A stretch of DNA of 64,000 nucleotides from Actinomadura rubteroloni. GTDB taxonomy: Bacteria > Actinomycetota > Actinomycetes > Streptosporangiales > Streptosporangiaceae. The stretch covers positions 1,488,001 to 1,552,000 of the forward strand of contig NZ_MTBP01000002.1 of the NCBI RefSeq assembly GCF_002911665.1, written 5' to 3'. Every line of letters starts with the position of its first letter. The first letter of the stretch is position 1. The notes beneath the pieces were generated by a model. The model had not been told where the DNA came from. It made no database searches and worked only from the letters and a program-made list of their open reading frames with translations. The position numbers and the translations under genes are program-made. Positions 34,183 through 43,361 of this stretch are shown piece by piece.

Positions 34183-35279
34183 CGCTGCCCCTCCAGCCAC
34201 TTGGCGAGGTCCGGGAACGCCTTGCGCAGTTCGGGCGGCAACTGGAACCCGGGCTGCTTCTTCGGGGCCGGCGACTTCTTCGGCGACGGCGTGGGCGACG
34301 CCTTGGGCGCGGCCTTCGGCTGGTCGGGAATCAACGGGTCGCCGTTCGGCCAGGTGATCCGCAGGATCGGGTACAGGAGGATCTGCCCGTCCCAGGTGGC
34401 CTTCGGCAGCTTCTCGTCGAACTCGACCAGCCCGTTCACCAGCGCGGTCAACCGCCGCCGGTTGTTCCCGAGCTGCGCCAGGACGGGGTCGAGGTCCGAC
34501 AGCAGCGTCCGGAACCGGGCGACGCGTCCTTCGAGCACCTTGTCGTTCAGTTCGCGGGCCATCATCGTCAGCTTCTCGACGGCATTGATGATCTTGCCCT
34601 TGTCGTCGTTGAGCACTTGCGACGCCTTGGCCAGCTCACCCGGCGCGCGGCCCAGCGCGTCCTTGCCCTGTGCCAGCGACCGCCCGAGCCGCGCGAAGTT
34701 GTCGACCGCCTCGCCGAGCGCACGGCGCTGGTCGGCGAACATCTGCAACAGCTCGGCGGACTTGCGGATCGTGCTGTTGAGCCGCGGCCCGTTGCCGTCC
34801 AGCGCGGTCGCGCCCGCGTTCACGACGGTCGCGACGTCGTTGCCCGCGAGCGCCTGCAGCAGCGGCCCGGCCTGCCCGACGACCTGCTCGAACGACGGCT
34901 GGACGCTCGTGTCGGTGATCGCGGCGTGGTTCGCCAGGAACGGCCCGGTGTCGAGCCGGCCGCCGGGCGGCAGCACGAGGTCGACATAGTTCTCACCGAG
35001 CAGCGAGGTCACCTTCACCTCGGCGCGGGTGCCGACCGGCAGCCGGACCCCGTCCTTGATCGACATCGTGACCCGCGCGCGGTAGCCCGAGACGAGCCGG
35101 ACGCCCGTGACGCTGCCGACCGTCACGTCCGACAGCTTGACGCTGTGCCCGGCGACGAGCCCCTGCGCGTCGGTGAACGTCGCGGTCAGCGAGACCCGGC
35201 CGTGCGGGGCGCCGGCCGTCCGCAGCGAGCAGCCCGACAGCGCGGCGAGGACGAGCACGAGCGCGAGGACGCGTCTCAC
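34179..35279 (-). CDS. Mce family lipoprotein (MceE position)
   Basis: A 366-residue Mce protein with signal peptide and lipobox LAALSGC (Cys about 17), the Mce beta domain (about 28-110: GHSVKLSDVTVGSVTGVRL, VTSLLGENYVDLVLP) and a helical region (about 135-280). The C-terminus is Pro/Lys-rich (PKASPTPSPKKSPAPKK). The lipobox is typical of MceE (LprK-like). GTG 35279 overlaps the upstream stop as GTGA. It would be a lipid-anchored ring or needle subunit in the periplasm-like space. Confidence 0.9.
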   Translation of the reverse strand: MRRVLALVLVLAALSGCSLRTAGAPHGRVSLTATFTDAQGLVAGHSVKLSDVTVGSVTGVRLVSGYRARVTMSIKDGVRLPVGTRAEVKVTSLLGENYVDLVLPPGGRLDTGPFLANHAAITDTSVQPSFEQVVGQAGPLLQALAGNDVATVVNAGATALDGNGPRLNSTIRKSAELLQMFADQRRALGEAVDNFARLGRSLAQGKDALGRAPGELAKASQVLNDDKGKIINAVEKLTMMARELNDKVLEGRVARFRTLLSDLDPVLAQLGNNRRRLTALVNGLVEFDEKLPKATWDGQILLYPILRITWPNGDPLIPDQPKAAPKASPTPSPKKSPAPKKQPGFQLPPELRKAFPDLAKWLEGQR

Positions 35280-36307
35280 CGGCCACCTCCGTTCATCGAG
35301 AACGGGCAGTTGGAGTTGGGTTTGGGCAGCGGGCATCCGACCTCGTCGGTGTCCAGCAGCCCCTTCAGCCAGGTGCGCAGGAACGCGTCGGCGGCGAACC
35401 GGAGCTGGAGCGACTTGGTCTTCGGGTTGTAGCCGCCGATGAACGCCGAGCTGATGCCCGGCAGCACGTCGATGAGCTGCGCGAGCTGCTTGGCGTTCCC
35501 CTTGAGGACGAGCGCGACCTTCGTGAGCACCATGAGGTCGTAGGGCAGTTGCCCCTTGTACTTGTCGACGAGCTTGCCGCCGCTCTCGGCGAGGTCCAGC
35601 ACGCCGGAGATGAGCTGCTGGAGTTCGCCGCGCTCGGCGCTGAGCACCTGGCTGGCCTGCCCGAAGTCGCGGATGACGGTGCCGAGGACCTGCTCGCGGC
35701 CCCGCACGACCCCGGCCATCCGGTCGAGGTTGCGCGCGACCGCGACGAGCTGCTGATCCTGCCCCGCCACGTTCTCCACGAGCCGCGCGCTCTGCTCCAG
35801 CGTCGCGTTGAAGTCGCCGCCGTTGCCGTTGACGGACGTCGCCGCGCCGTGCAGGGCCGTGTTGACCTTCGTCGGGTCCAGCGCCTTGGCGAGGTCGGTG
35901 AACGAGCTGAGCGCGTCGTCCACCTCGACGGGGACGTGGGTGCGCTCGATCGGGATCCGGTCCCCGGTCTCCTTCGGCTCGCCGGGCCTCCACGCCGGGT
36001 GCAGGACGAGGTTGCGCTCCCCCACCAGGTTCAGCGGGACGATCGACGCCTGCACCCCGCGCGGCAGCGGCACGTCCTTGTCGATGTGGAACACGACCTC
36101 GATGTGGTCGCCCCGGTTCCGGACCTTGTCGACCAGCCCGACGTCCGCGCCCATCACCTTGACCTTGGACTGCGGGTAGAAGGAGCGGGCCTTCGACAGC
36201 TCGACGGTCATCGTCCGCGTGTCCCCGGACGGCCCGATCGCGCAGCCGCCCGCCGAGGCGGCGAGCACGAGCGCGGCCAGCGCGCCGAGGAACCGTCCGC
36301 GTCGCAT
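35276..36307 (-). CDS. Mce family lipoprotein (MceD position)
   Basis: A 343-residue Mce protein. The signal peptide ends in ASAGGC (Cys about 22), so it is probably also a lipoprotein; two consecutive lipoproteins in one mce operon are noteworthy. The beta domain (about 33-120) has SKVKVMGADVGLVDKVRNRG and LNLVGERNLVLHP. Helices extend to about 265 and the tail carries a Cys pair (GCPLP, NCPFS). The ATG overlaps the upstream stop as TGATG. Confidence 0.88.
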   Translation of the reverse strand: MRRGRFLGALAALVLAASAGGCAIGPSGDTRTMTVELSKARSFYPQSKVKVMGADVGLVDKVRNRGDHIEVVFHIDKDVPLPRGVQASIVPLNLVGERNLVLHPAWRPGEPKETGDRIPIERTHVPVEVDDALSSFTDLAKALDPTKVNTALHGAATSVNGNGGDFNATLEQSARLVENVAGQDQQLVAVARNLDRMAGVVRGREQVLGTVIRDFGQASQVLSAERGELQQLISGVLDLAESGGKLVDKYKGQLPYDLMVLTKVALVLKGNAKQLAQLIDVLPGISSAFIGGYNPKTKSLQLRFAADAFLRTWLKGLLDTDEVGCPLPKPNSNCPFSMNGGGR

Positions 36308-37326
36308 CACTTGCCTCCCCGCCGAGTGGACACCGGGCCCTGCGGTTGCAGCGGGCCGAGGCCGGTGAGCAGGCCCTCGATCCACGCGCCGTTGCCCTTG
36401 AGGTTGGCGATCTGCTGGAACGTCGGGCCGAGCAGCGAGAAGTCGGTGTTCAGCGCGTCCATGTTGGGCGCGAGCCGGGTCGTCAGCAGGTGCAGGTTGT
36501 CGAGGAGCTGGTCGATCTGCCGGCGGTTGCGGTCGATGACGTTCGACAGCGTCCGGACGGTCCGGCTGCCGGACCCGATGGCGGCGGCCAGCTCGTCCCG
36601 GCGCTGGACGAGCGTGGCCAGCAGCGTCCGGCTCGCGTCGAGGATCTGCCGGAGTTCGGCGTCCTTGGCGGCGAGCGTGCCGGTGATCTGCCTGCTGTTC
36701 TCGATGAGCCTCTGCACCTGCGGCGTCGCGTCGTTGAGCGTCCGCGACACGTCCTGGACGTTCACGAGCACGCGCCGCAGTTGCTCGGCGCTCGGCGTCC
36801 GGATCTTGCCGACGGACGTGAGGAGCCGGTCGATGCTGCGCTCGTCCAGCTTCCCGACGATGTTCTGGGCGCTCTCCAGCGCGTCCGGGACGGTGAACGG
36901 CACCGACGTCCGCTCCAGCGGGATCCGCCGCCGCGCCTCGGGCAGGTCCGCGAGATACGGCGCGCTGACCGGCCCGGACAGGCGAAGGTAGCGTCCGCCG
37001 AGCAGCGTGGTCGTCTCGATCGCGGCGCGGGTGCCGGGGCCGAGGTCGATGCCGCGGTCGACGTGCCAGGTGATGAGGACGCGGCCGTGCTCGAAGTCGG
37101 GCCGGACGGAGGTGACCCGTCCCGCCTTCACCCCCGCGACCCGGACGTCCTGGCCCTTCTTCATCCCGGCCGTGTCGGCGAACTCGCCGCTCATCGTGTA
37201 GCCCCGGTCGAGCAGGTGGAGCTGCCCGAGCGCGAAGGCGAACACGCACACCGCGCCGAGGGCGCCGAGCGTGAGGACGGCGATGACCTTCTGGTTCACG
37301 TCCCGCAGGGACTTCAGCGGGCTCAT
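36307..37326 (-). CDS. Mce family protein (MceC position)
   Basis: A 339-residue Mce protein with an N-terminal membrane helix (about 12-33), beta domain (about 40-125: GQDVRVAGVKAGRVTSVRP, TTTLLGGRYLRLSGP) and helical needle region to about 305. The ATG at 37326 overlaps the upstream stop (ATGA). A longer in-frame start would disturb this coupling and adds an Arg-rich leader, so it is rejected. Role: structural subunit of a lipid importer. Confidence 0.92.
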   Translation of the reverse strand: MSPLKSLRDVNQKVIAVLTLGALGAVCVFAFALGQLHLLDRGYTMSGEFADTAGMKKGQDVRVAGVKAGRVTSVRPDFEHGRVLITWHVDRGIDLGPGTRAAIETTTLLGGRYLRLSGPVSAPYLADLPEARRRIPLERTSVPFTVPDALESAQNIVGKLDERSIDRLLTSVGKIRTPSAEQLRRVLVNVQDVSRTLNDATPQVQRLIENSRQITGTLAAKDAELRQILDASRTLLATLVQRRDELAAAIGSGSRTVRTLSNVIDRNRRQIDQLLDNLHLLTTRLAPNMDALNTDFSLLGPTFQQIANLKGNGAWIEGLLTGLGPLQPQGPVSTRRGGK

Positions 37327-38390
37327 TTCGCGGCGCCTCCCGTCAGCATCGCCTTGAGCTTGGCGAGGTCGGCCGGCTCGGGCGGACTGCCCGCCTTCTG
37401 CCCGGGACCGGGCGGCAGGCTCATCGGGAACGGGCACGGCCCGGGGACGATGTTCAGGCAGAGCGCGTCCGTGCGCAGGTAGTGGCCGCCGTTCGCGGCG
37501 GAGAAGAGCTGCCGGAGCGTCAGCGGCAGGCCCTGGACCATGCGTTCGAGCTGGTCCACGTTGATGCGGAAGGTGCCGCTGAACTTGGCGAGGTTGTCCA
37601 CGATGCGGGCCAGCTCGGCATCGTTGCCGCCGAGGACGCGGTCCAGGTTCGTCGTGACGCCGCCGACCTGGACGATCGCGCTCTCCAGCAGCTTCCTGTT
37701 GTCGGCGAAGACCTTCGCCAGCTCGGCGAGGTTGTCGACGCTCGCGGCGATCTGCCGGTCGCGGGCGGCGACGGCGGCGCTGACGGTCTCGTAGTCGTCG
37801 ATCATCCCGCTGATCGTGGAGCGGCGGGCGGCGAACGTCTGGAGCAGGCCGTCCAGGCTGTCGGTGAGCAGCGACAGGTTCTGCTCGTTGCCGTCCAGCG
37901 CCTGCGCGAACGCGAAGAGGATCTTGTTGAGCTGGTTCGGGTCGAGGTTGCGGGTCAGCGGGCCGAGGCTGTTGACGACGTCGCCGAGGTCCACGACCGA
38001 CCGCGTGTGCGGGACGCGGGAACCGTCGTGGAGCATCGACGTGCTGCGTCCCGGTTCGAGGTAGACGACGCGCTGGCCCATCACGTTGCGCCAGCGGATC
38101 GCGGCGGTGGAGTCGTCCGGCAGCCGGACCTCCTTGTCCACGGCCAGCGCCACGACCGCCTTGCCGCGCACTACCTTGATCGACTTCACCTGGCCCGCCG
38201 GGGTACCCGCGACCTTGACCGCGTCGCCGGTCATCAGGCCGGTGACGTCGTCGAACACGGCGGTGACGCGGTACCGGTCGCGGAAGCTCGTGCCGAGGAT
38301 CTGCTGGCCGATGAAGAAGGTCAGCAGGCCGGTGACCACGACGAAGACGGCGAACTTCGCGACGACGGAGTACGCGGGGCCGCGCCTCAT
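37323..38390 (-). CDS. Mce family protein (MceB position)
   Basis: A 355-residue Mce protein with a membrane anchor (about 11-31), beta domain (about 38-120: GDAVKVAGTPAGQVKSIKV, NVMGQRVVYLEPG), a helical region to about 290 and a C-terminal Cys pair (LCLNIVPGPCPF) followed by a Pro-rich tail. Both ends overlap neighbours by ATGA. Part of the mce channel. Confidence 0.93.
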   Translation of the reverse strand: MRRGPAYSVVAKFAVFVVVTGLLTFFIGQQILGTSFRDRYRVTAVFDDVTGLMTGDAVKVAGTPAGQVKSIKVVRGKAVVALAVDKEVRLPDDSTAAIRWRNVMGQRVVYLEPGRSTSMLHDGSRVPHTRSVVDLGDVVNSLGPLTRNLDPNQLNKILFAFAQALDGNEQNLSLLTDSLDGLLQTFAARRSTISGMIDDYETVSAAVAARDRQIAASVDNLAELAKVFADNRKLLESAIVQVGGVTTNLDRVLGGNDAELARIVDNLAKFSGTFRINVDQLERMVQGLPLTLRQLFSAANGGHYLRTDALCLNIVPGPCPFPMSLPPGPGQKAGSPPEPADLAKLKAMLTGGAAK

Positions 38391-39412
38391 CGGCTCGCCT
38401 CCTTCGGGCAGACGTCCACGAGCACCTGGCAGAGGTCGAGCGGGAGCGTGTTGCTGACCTGGCCGACCATCGTCCCGTTCGGGCCCGGCAGCCGGATGAT
38501 CTTGCCGAGCAGGTCGAAGAAGCCGTTCAGGCCCGAGATCAGGGTCGGGATGTTGTTCCGGCGGGCGTTGAGCGTCCCGGCGACCCCGGCGGTCGCGTCC
38601 AGGACGCGGGCGAGGTTGCGGCCGTGGCCGTCGAGCGTGGTGCCGACCGTCCCGGCGACGCGTCCGGCCTGGTCCAGCAGCCGCGCGACGTTGTCCGGAC
38701 GGTCGTAGACCACGGGCGCGAGCCCGTTCGCGCTGTTCACCGCGCTGACGAGCGACGGCCCGTGGTCGGCGAGGGTGCCCGACAGGCCGGTGAGGTCGCC
38801 GATCAGGGAGCGCAGGACGTCCTTGTCGGCGTAGGTGCCGTCGACGACCGTCGACAGGTTCCCGAGCGTGCGGTTCAGCGTCGGGCCGCGTCCGTCCAGG
38901 CCCGCCCCGAACGTGTGCAGCAGCGTGGCGACCTCGTCCGGGTCGATCGCGCGGGTGAGCCGGTAGGCGGGCCAGGCGGTGTCGGAGATCTCCCGCGGGT
39001 CGCGCGTCCGGGCGATCCGGCCGCCGTCGGCGAGGTACGGGCCGGTCAGCTCGCCCGCGCCGAGGTCCAGCTCGATGTCCTTCGGCCCGAACACCGACAC
39101 CGGCTCGATCGCGGCGGTCGCGGTGCGGGCGACGCGGACGCCCTTGTCGATCCGCATCCGCACGGCGACGCGCCCGTCGTGCTGGAGCCGGACGGACGCG
39201 ACCGTCCCGACCGTGATGCCGCGCACCTTCACGTCCGACTTGCCGGGATCGAGGCCCTGCCCGGCGCGGGTGAACGACGCGGTCACCGTCGTGGACCCGG
39301 CGTGCGACGGCGTGGCCTCGACGACGACCCCGGCCGCCGCGGCGGCGATCGTCCCGGCCCCGAGGAGCGCGAACAGCGTCCGGGAGCGCGCGGAGAGGTT
39401 GGCGTCGCTCAT
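38387..39412 (-). CDS. Mce family protein (MceA position)
   Basis: A 341-residue Mce protein: N-terminal membrane helix (about 12-32), beta domain (about 39-120: KSDVKVRGITVGTVASVRLQ, VFGPKDIELDLG), helices to about 300 and a C-terminal Cys pair (LDLCQVLVDVCP). It follows the two YrbE permeases, the usual place for the first mce gene. The ATG overlaps the permease stop (ATGA). Confidence 0.92.
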   Translation of the reverse strand: MSDANLSARSRTLFALLGAGTIAAAAAGVVVEATPSHAGSTTVTASFTRAGQGLDPGKSDVKVRGITVGTVASVRLQHDGRVAVRMRIDKGVRVARTATAAIEPVSVFGPKDIELDLGAGELTGPYLADGGRIARTRDPREISDTAWPAYRLTRAIDPDEVATLLHTFGAGLDGRGPTLNRTLGNLSTVVDGTYADKDVLRSLIGDLTGLSGTLADHGPSLVSAVNSANGLAPVVYDRPDNVARLLDQAGRVAGTVGTTLDGHGRNLARVLDATAGVAGTLNARRNNIPTLISGLNGFFDLLGKIIRLPGPNGTMVGQVSNTLPLDLCQVLVDVCPKEASR

Positions 39413-40263
39413 CCGGTCAGCCTCACCGTTCCGCCGTGGCCCCAGAAGATGTACGACAGGACGAGGTTGACGAGGATCATCAGGATCGTGGACTCGCGGA
39501 TGGCCCGTCCCGCCGCGACGCCCACGCCCACCGGCCCGCCCGCCGCGTGGTAGCCGCGGTAGCAGTGGATGAACATGATGATGAACGCGAACACCGCGAC
39601 CTTCACCGCGCTGTAGAACACGTCGATCGGCGGCAGGTAGAGGTGGAAGTAGTAGTCGTAGATCCCGGGCGACAGGCCGTAGTACTGGATCGAGATGAAC
39701 CGCGTCGCGAAGAACGCCATGAACAGCGACACCAGGTACAGCGGGACGAGCGCGATGACCCCGGCCGCGACGCGCGTCGCGACGAGGTAGGCGAGCGAGT
39801 TGACGCCCATGACCTCCAGCGCGTCGATCTCCTCGGAGATCCGCATCGCGCCGATCTCGGCGGTGAAACCCGTCCCGACCTGCGCGACGAGCGCGACCCC
39901 GGCGATGATCGGGGTGACCTCGCGGACGTTGGAGTAGCTCGCGACGAGCCCGGTGAACGCCTCGGCGCCGATCCGCTCCAGCCCGGGGAACGCCTGGAGC
40001 CCGACCATCGCGCCGGTCGCGAGCGCCATCGTGGCGATCACGAAGATCATGCCGCCGCCGATGACGAGCGCGCCGACGCCGATCGTGATGTCGCTGACCT
40101 GCTTGGCGAGCGTCCTGCCGTACTTGCGGCGGACGATGATGTCGACGACCAGGTGGTACAGCACCCGGCCGAGGAAGATCGGCAGGCTGGCCGAGTCGGC
40201 CAGGCCCGCGGACCGGCCGCGGACGGCCCGGCCCAGCCTGCGCGCGGAGGGGGTGGCGGCCAT
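39409..40263 (-). CDS. YrbE-type ABC permease B of the mce locus
   Basis: A 284-residue MlaE/YrbE permease with five to six transmembrane helices. EIGAMRISEEIDALEVMGVN (about 155-175) is the conserved cytoplasmic coupling loop. It pairs with the permease encoded immediately upstream (no gap) to form the membrane core of the Mce lipid importer. The ATPase subunit (MceG/Mkl type) is not present here, as usual for actinobacteria. Confidence 0.95.
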   Translation of the reverse strand: MAATPSARRLGRAVRGRSAGLADSASLPIFLGRVLYHLVVDIIVRRKYGRTLAKQVSDITIGVGALVIGGGMIFVIATMALATGAMVGLQAFPGLERIGAEAFTGLVASYSNVREVTPIIAGVALVAQVGTGFTAEIGAMRISEEIDALEVMGVNSLAYLVATRVAAGVIALVPLYLVSLFMAFFATRFISIQYYGLSPGIYDYYFHLYLPPIDVFYSAVKVAVFAFIIMFIHCYRGYHAAGGPVGVGVAAGRAIRESTILMILVNLVLSYIFWGHGGTVRLTG

Positions 40264-41067
40264 TCAGAACCTCGGGGGGAAGAGGACCTGGTAGATCATG
40301 GTGAGCACGTAGTTGAACGCGAACACCACGATCGACGTCACCACCACCGCCCGGTTCACCGCGCGTCCGACGCCGACCGGCCCGTAGTCGCAGTTCATGC
40401 CCATGTGGCAGGCGACCGCGGCGGCGACGAACCCGAAGATCCACGCTTTGAACAGGGTGATGAGGAGGTCCGGGAACTGGAGCAGGGTCGTCGCGCCGTC
40501 GAAGAACGCGCCCGGGCTGACGCCCTGCTCGATGACGTTGAAGTAGTAGCCGCCGAGCACGCCCGCGAGGATCACCACCGAACACAGCAGCGCCGAGACG
40601 GTGCTCGCCGCCCACAGCCGCGGCGTGACGAGCCGGTGGACGGGGTTGATGCCCATGACCTCCATCGCGGCCAGCTCGTCGCGGATGTTGCGCGCGCCCA
40701 TGTCGGACGTGATGGCCGAGCCCCCGACGCCCGAGACGAGCAGCGCGGCGGCCAGGGGCGCGACCTGCTGGATCATCGCGGCGACGAGCAGCGCGCCGGT
40801 CTGCGACTGCGCGCCGAGCTGCCGGGCGATGTCGCCGACCTGGAGCGAGATCGTCGCGCCGAGCGGGACGGCGATCAGCATGACCGGGACGCTCGTGACG
40901 CGGGCGAGGAACCAGCACTGCTCGATGAACTCGCCCCACCACTGCCGGACGTCCCAGGTGCGCCGCAGCCCCTCCAGGAGGGTGACGCACAGCGATCCGG
41001 TGTCGTCGAGGACGCGTTCGACGCGCCGCAGGGCTAGGTCGGGAGCTCTCCCCAGGCCCACGGCCAT
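40264..41067 (-). CDS. YrbE-type ABC permease A of the mce locus
   Basis: A 267-residue MlaE/YrbE permease and first gene of the mce operon. The coupling loop reads DMGARNIRDELAAMEVMGIN (about 130-150). ATG 41067 is preferred because GGAGGTCGCC lies just upstream; an in-frame ATG at 41121 adds 18 basic residues but lacks a ribosome site. The operon promoter should lie in the 276-bp divergent gap, which contains a 19-bp palindrome. Confidence 0.94.
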   Translation of the reverse strand: MAVGLGRAPDLALRRVERVLDDTGSLCVTLLEGLRRTWDVRQWWGEFIEQCWFLARVTSVPVMLIAVPLGATISLQVGDIARQLGAQSQTGALLVAAMIQQVAPLAAALLVSGVGGSAITSDMGARNIRDELAAMEVMGINPVHRLVTPRLWAASTVSALLCSVVILAGVLGGYYFNVIEQGVSPGAFFDGATTLLQFPDLLITLFKAWIFGFVAAAVACHMGMNCDYGPVGVGRAVNRAVVVTSIVVFAFNYVLTMIYQVLFPPRF

Positions 41068-41175
41068 CAGGCGGCGACCTCCCGCGCCACGGCGGGATCT
41101 GAGGACATTGCGGCCTCCCATGTCGGACGTCGGCGCTCATCCGCGACCACACGACGGACCGGTCCGCCCAGGTGA

Positions 41176-41194
41176 CACACCGGTGACCCGTGTG
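41176..41194. promoter_or_regulatory. 19-bp near-palindrome, candidate operator of the mce operon
   Basis: CACACCGGTGACCCGTGTG is symmetric about its central base with only one mismatched base pair position (6/14). It lies 109 bp upstream of the YrbE-A start and 150 bp upstream of the divergent transglycosylase. The form fits a TetR- or GntR-type dimer site. The regulator is unknown; the TetR gene at 42679 is the nearest candidate. Confidence 0.5.
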
Positions 41195-41343
41195 ATCTGG
41201 AGCACTCTATTGGAAACTCGTCTAAGAAGCGATAGCCACGTCACCTTTTCCGGCGTCGCCCGCGACCCGCCGGATACCGGACTTTGACGTCCGCGCGGGC
41301 ATCGGAGTACCCGATCGGCGCCGGATGCGGCACTCTTACTCCC

Positions 41344-42162
41344 ATGCCACAGAGCCACGGCACGCGCGGCCGGTCGTCCTCGCGCGCTCGCGGCGGGAAC
41401 CGGCGGCGCGGGACGGGCCGGCCGCGCCGGGGACCCGCGCCCCACGCGACTCCGGACGCGCACGACGTCCTGCCATCCGATCTCTACGACGAGCCGCGCC
41501 GGCCGCTGGCCGTCCGGATCCTGACGCACAACGCGACGATCGCGGGCGGCTGCCTCGCCCTCGTCGCGACCGTGACGCTGGTGCTCGACCCGAGCACGTT
41601 CACCGGGCACAAGGCGCAGCCGCCCGCGAGCGTGCGGGGGCTGTCGGCGAACGAGATGCTGGACCACTGGAAGACGTCCGACATGGACCCGATCGCGGCG
41701 AACATCGTCGCGAACGCCAAGGAGCGCGCCTACAAGGAGCAGGAGGCCGAGCTGGCGCGGCTGCGGGCCAAGGCGAAACGGGACGCGGCGGCGCGCGCGA
41801 AGCTGGAGGCGATCCGCAAGCGCGAGGAGGAGCGCAAGCGGCTCGCGCGGATGAACCCGTCGGCGGGGCAGAACAAGGCGTTCGGGCAGAAGATGAACGC
41901 CGCGCGCGGCTGGGGGCGGTGCTGGCCGTCGCTGCTGACGCTGTGGAACCACGAGAGCGGCTGGAACGAGCGCGCGATGAACGCGGGCAGCGGCGCGTAC
42001 GGGATCCCGCAGGCACTGCCGGGGTCGAAGCTGGCGAGCGCCGGTCCCGACTGGCGGACCAGCTCCCCGACACAGATCGCCTGGGGCCTCGGCTACATCA
42101 AGGCTCGCTACCACGATCCGTGCGGCGCCTGGGCGTGGTGGTCGTCGCACCACTGGTACTGA
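41344..42162 (+). CDS. transglycosylase SLT-like secreted protein
   Basis: A 272-residue protein. A basic, disordered cytoplasmic N-terminus (about 1-55), one membrane anchor (about 60-85), a charged helical coiled coil (about 125-180, rich in Lys/Arg/Glu/Ala) and a C-terminal lytic-transglycosylase-like domain (about 195-272). LLTLWNHESGWNERAMN has the catalytic Glu, and SGAYGIPQALPG plus WGLGYIKARYHDPCGAW complete the small SLT core found in many actinomycetes. It would cleave peptidoglycan. ATG 41344 is used; a CACTCT-N7-ATG layout and lack of a ribosome site suggest a leaderless mRNA. Confidence 0.87.
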   Translation: MPQSHGTRGRSSSRARGGNRRRGTGRPRRGPAPHATPDAHDVLPSDLYDEPRRPLAVRILTHNATIAGGCLALVATVTLVLDPSTFTGHKAQPPASVRGLSANEMLDHWKTSDMDPIAANIVANAKERAYKEQEAELARLRAKAKRDAAARAKLEAIRKREEERKRLARMNPSAGQNKAFGQKMNAARGWGRCWPSLLTLWNHESGWNERAMNAGSGAYGIPQALPGSKLASAGPDWRTSSPTQIAWGLGYIKARYHDPCGAWAWWSSHHWY

Positions 42163-42659
42163 TGAGAAGGGTCGGCTGGGTGCTCGTCCTGGCGCTGGCC
42201 GGGTGCGGGACGCAGCACGCCGGAGCGCCGCCCGCGTCGCCGTCGCCGTCCCCGAGCGCCGCGAGCCCGTACGTCGAGCCGGGCGTCGTGGACGGCGCCC
42301 CGCACGAAGGCGAGAACGGCGCGCCGCGCCGGGCGCGCGAGATGTCCGACGCCGACGCGCGGGCGGCGCGGCGGGCCGTCGCGCGGGTGCGGCCCGTCCT
42401 GGAGCGGCTGCGGCGGGACGGGCGGATCGCGCCGGGCGACGTCCGCACCGCGCTGCTCGGCCTCTTCCCGGCCGCCGACGTGACGGTCGGACGCGCGCAG
42501 CAGCGGTCCGCGCCGACGCCGCCGCCGGGCGCGGAGTACGGCGTCCGGATCGGGACGACCGGATGCGTCACCGGGGCCGTCGGCGTCGCGCGCGTGTGGG
42601 CCGACGCGAACGGTCTCTATCCCGAGACGGGCTGCCTGCCGCCCGCCTTCGCGCACTGA
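42162..42659 (+). CDS. putative lipoprotein, 165 aa
   Basis: A signal peptide ends in the lipobox LALAGC (Cys about 15). A Pro/Ser linker (about 22-38) leads to a helical middle (DADARAARRAVARVRPVLERL) and a C-terminal domain with two Cys (TTGCVTG, ETGCLPPAF) that may form a disulfide. No family recognised. It overlaps the transglycosylase stop as TGATG, so they are an operon; it may localise with that enzyme. Confidence 0.75.
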   Translation: MRRVGWVLVLALAGCGTQHAGAPPASPSPSPSAASPYVEPGVVDGAPHEGENGAPRRAREMSDADARAARRAVARVRPVLERLRRDGRIAPGDVRTALLGLFPAADVTVGRAQQRSAPTPPPGAEYGVRIGTTGCVTGAVGVARVWADANGLYPETGCLPPAFAH

Positions 42660-42678
42660 CGCACGGCACGATGGGGGC

Positions 42679-43284
42679 ATGGCGACGTCCAGCGAGAAAG
42701 CGACCGGGCGACGGTGGTCCCGCGCCGACGCGACGCGGCGGGCGCTGCTCGATGCGGCCCTGCACGTGTTCGCCGACCGAGGGTACGCCGACGCGGGCAT
42801 CGCGGAGATCGTCGAGCGGTCCGGCGTGAGCGTCGGCAGCCTCTACCACCACTACGGCGGCAAGGCGGGCCTGTACCTCGCGCTCGCCGAGGACCTGTGG
42901 CGCGGGCAGGAGGACGCGGCGGCGCACGCCGTCGCGGCGGCCCGGACCGACGGCGCGGACGACCCGATCGCGCTGTTCCTCGCGGGCGCCCGCGCCTACC
43001 TCGCCGCGTGCTGGGAGCGGCGGGACGCGGCGCGGCTGTTCCAGGTCGGCGAGGGGCCGTCGGGGTTCGCGCTGCTGCGCCGCAAGCGCGCGCAGCACTG
43101 GGTCGGGCAGAACACCAAGCTGCTCGCCGGGCACGGGGACGGCCCGGCGCCGCAGGTGCTCAGCCTCGTCCTGACGACCGTGATCGGCGAGGCGGGCCGG
43201 GAGATCGCGCTCGCCGAGGACGCCGCCGAGGCGCGGGACGTCCGCGAAGAGGTGCTGCGGATCCTCGCGCGCCTCGCCGGGTGA
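42679..43284 (+). CDS. TetR family transcriptional regulator
   Basis: A 201-residue regulator. The N-terminal helix-turn-helix is classic: TRRALLDAALHVFADRGYAD, then GIAEIVERSGVSVGSLYHHY. The C-terminal ligand domain is helical and undiagnostic. The last 28 bp of the gene, including the stop, are part of a 32-bp sequence repeated 73 bp downstream. It lies 19 bp after the lipoprotein gene; the start has GGGGGC just ahead. Confidence 0.93.
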   Translation: MATSSEKATGRRWSRADATRRALLDAALHVFADRGYADAGIAEIVERSGVSVGSLYHHYGGKAGLYLALAEDLWRGQEDAAAHAVAAARTDGADDPIALFLAGARAYLAACWERRDAARLFQVGEGPSGFALLRRKRAQHWVGQNTKLLAGHGDGPAPQVLSLVLTTVIGEAGREIALAEDAAEARDVREEVLRILARLAG

Positions 43285-43361
43285 CGGCCGGGAGCGGACC
43301 TCGTGGATGAAGCGGACCTCGCTGGTGCCGCGGATCCTCGCGCGCCTCGCCGGGTGACGGC
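43257..43361. repeat. local tandem duplication at the tetR 3' end
   Basis: A 32-bp sequence at 43257-43288 (end of tetR with its TGA) recurs exactly at 43330-43361, offset 73 bp. Between them, AGCGGACCTCG also occurs twice, 18 bp apart. The second copy abuts the stop of the convergent vWA gene. This looks like a recent slippage-type duplication; it does not change either reading frame. Confidence 0.85.

Noticed and set aside
43257..43361. Possible CRISPR-like or mobile-element repeat.
   Set aside because: Only two copies, one of them coding, with no spacer regularity or terminal inverted repeats; a simple local duplication explains it.
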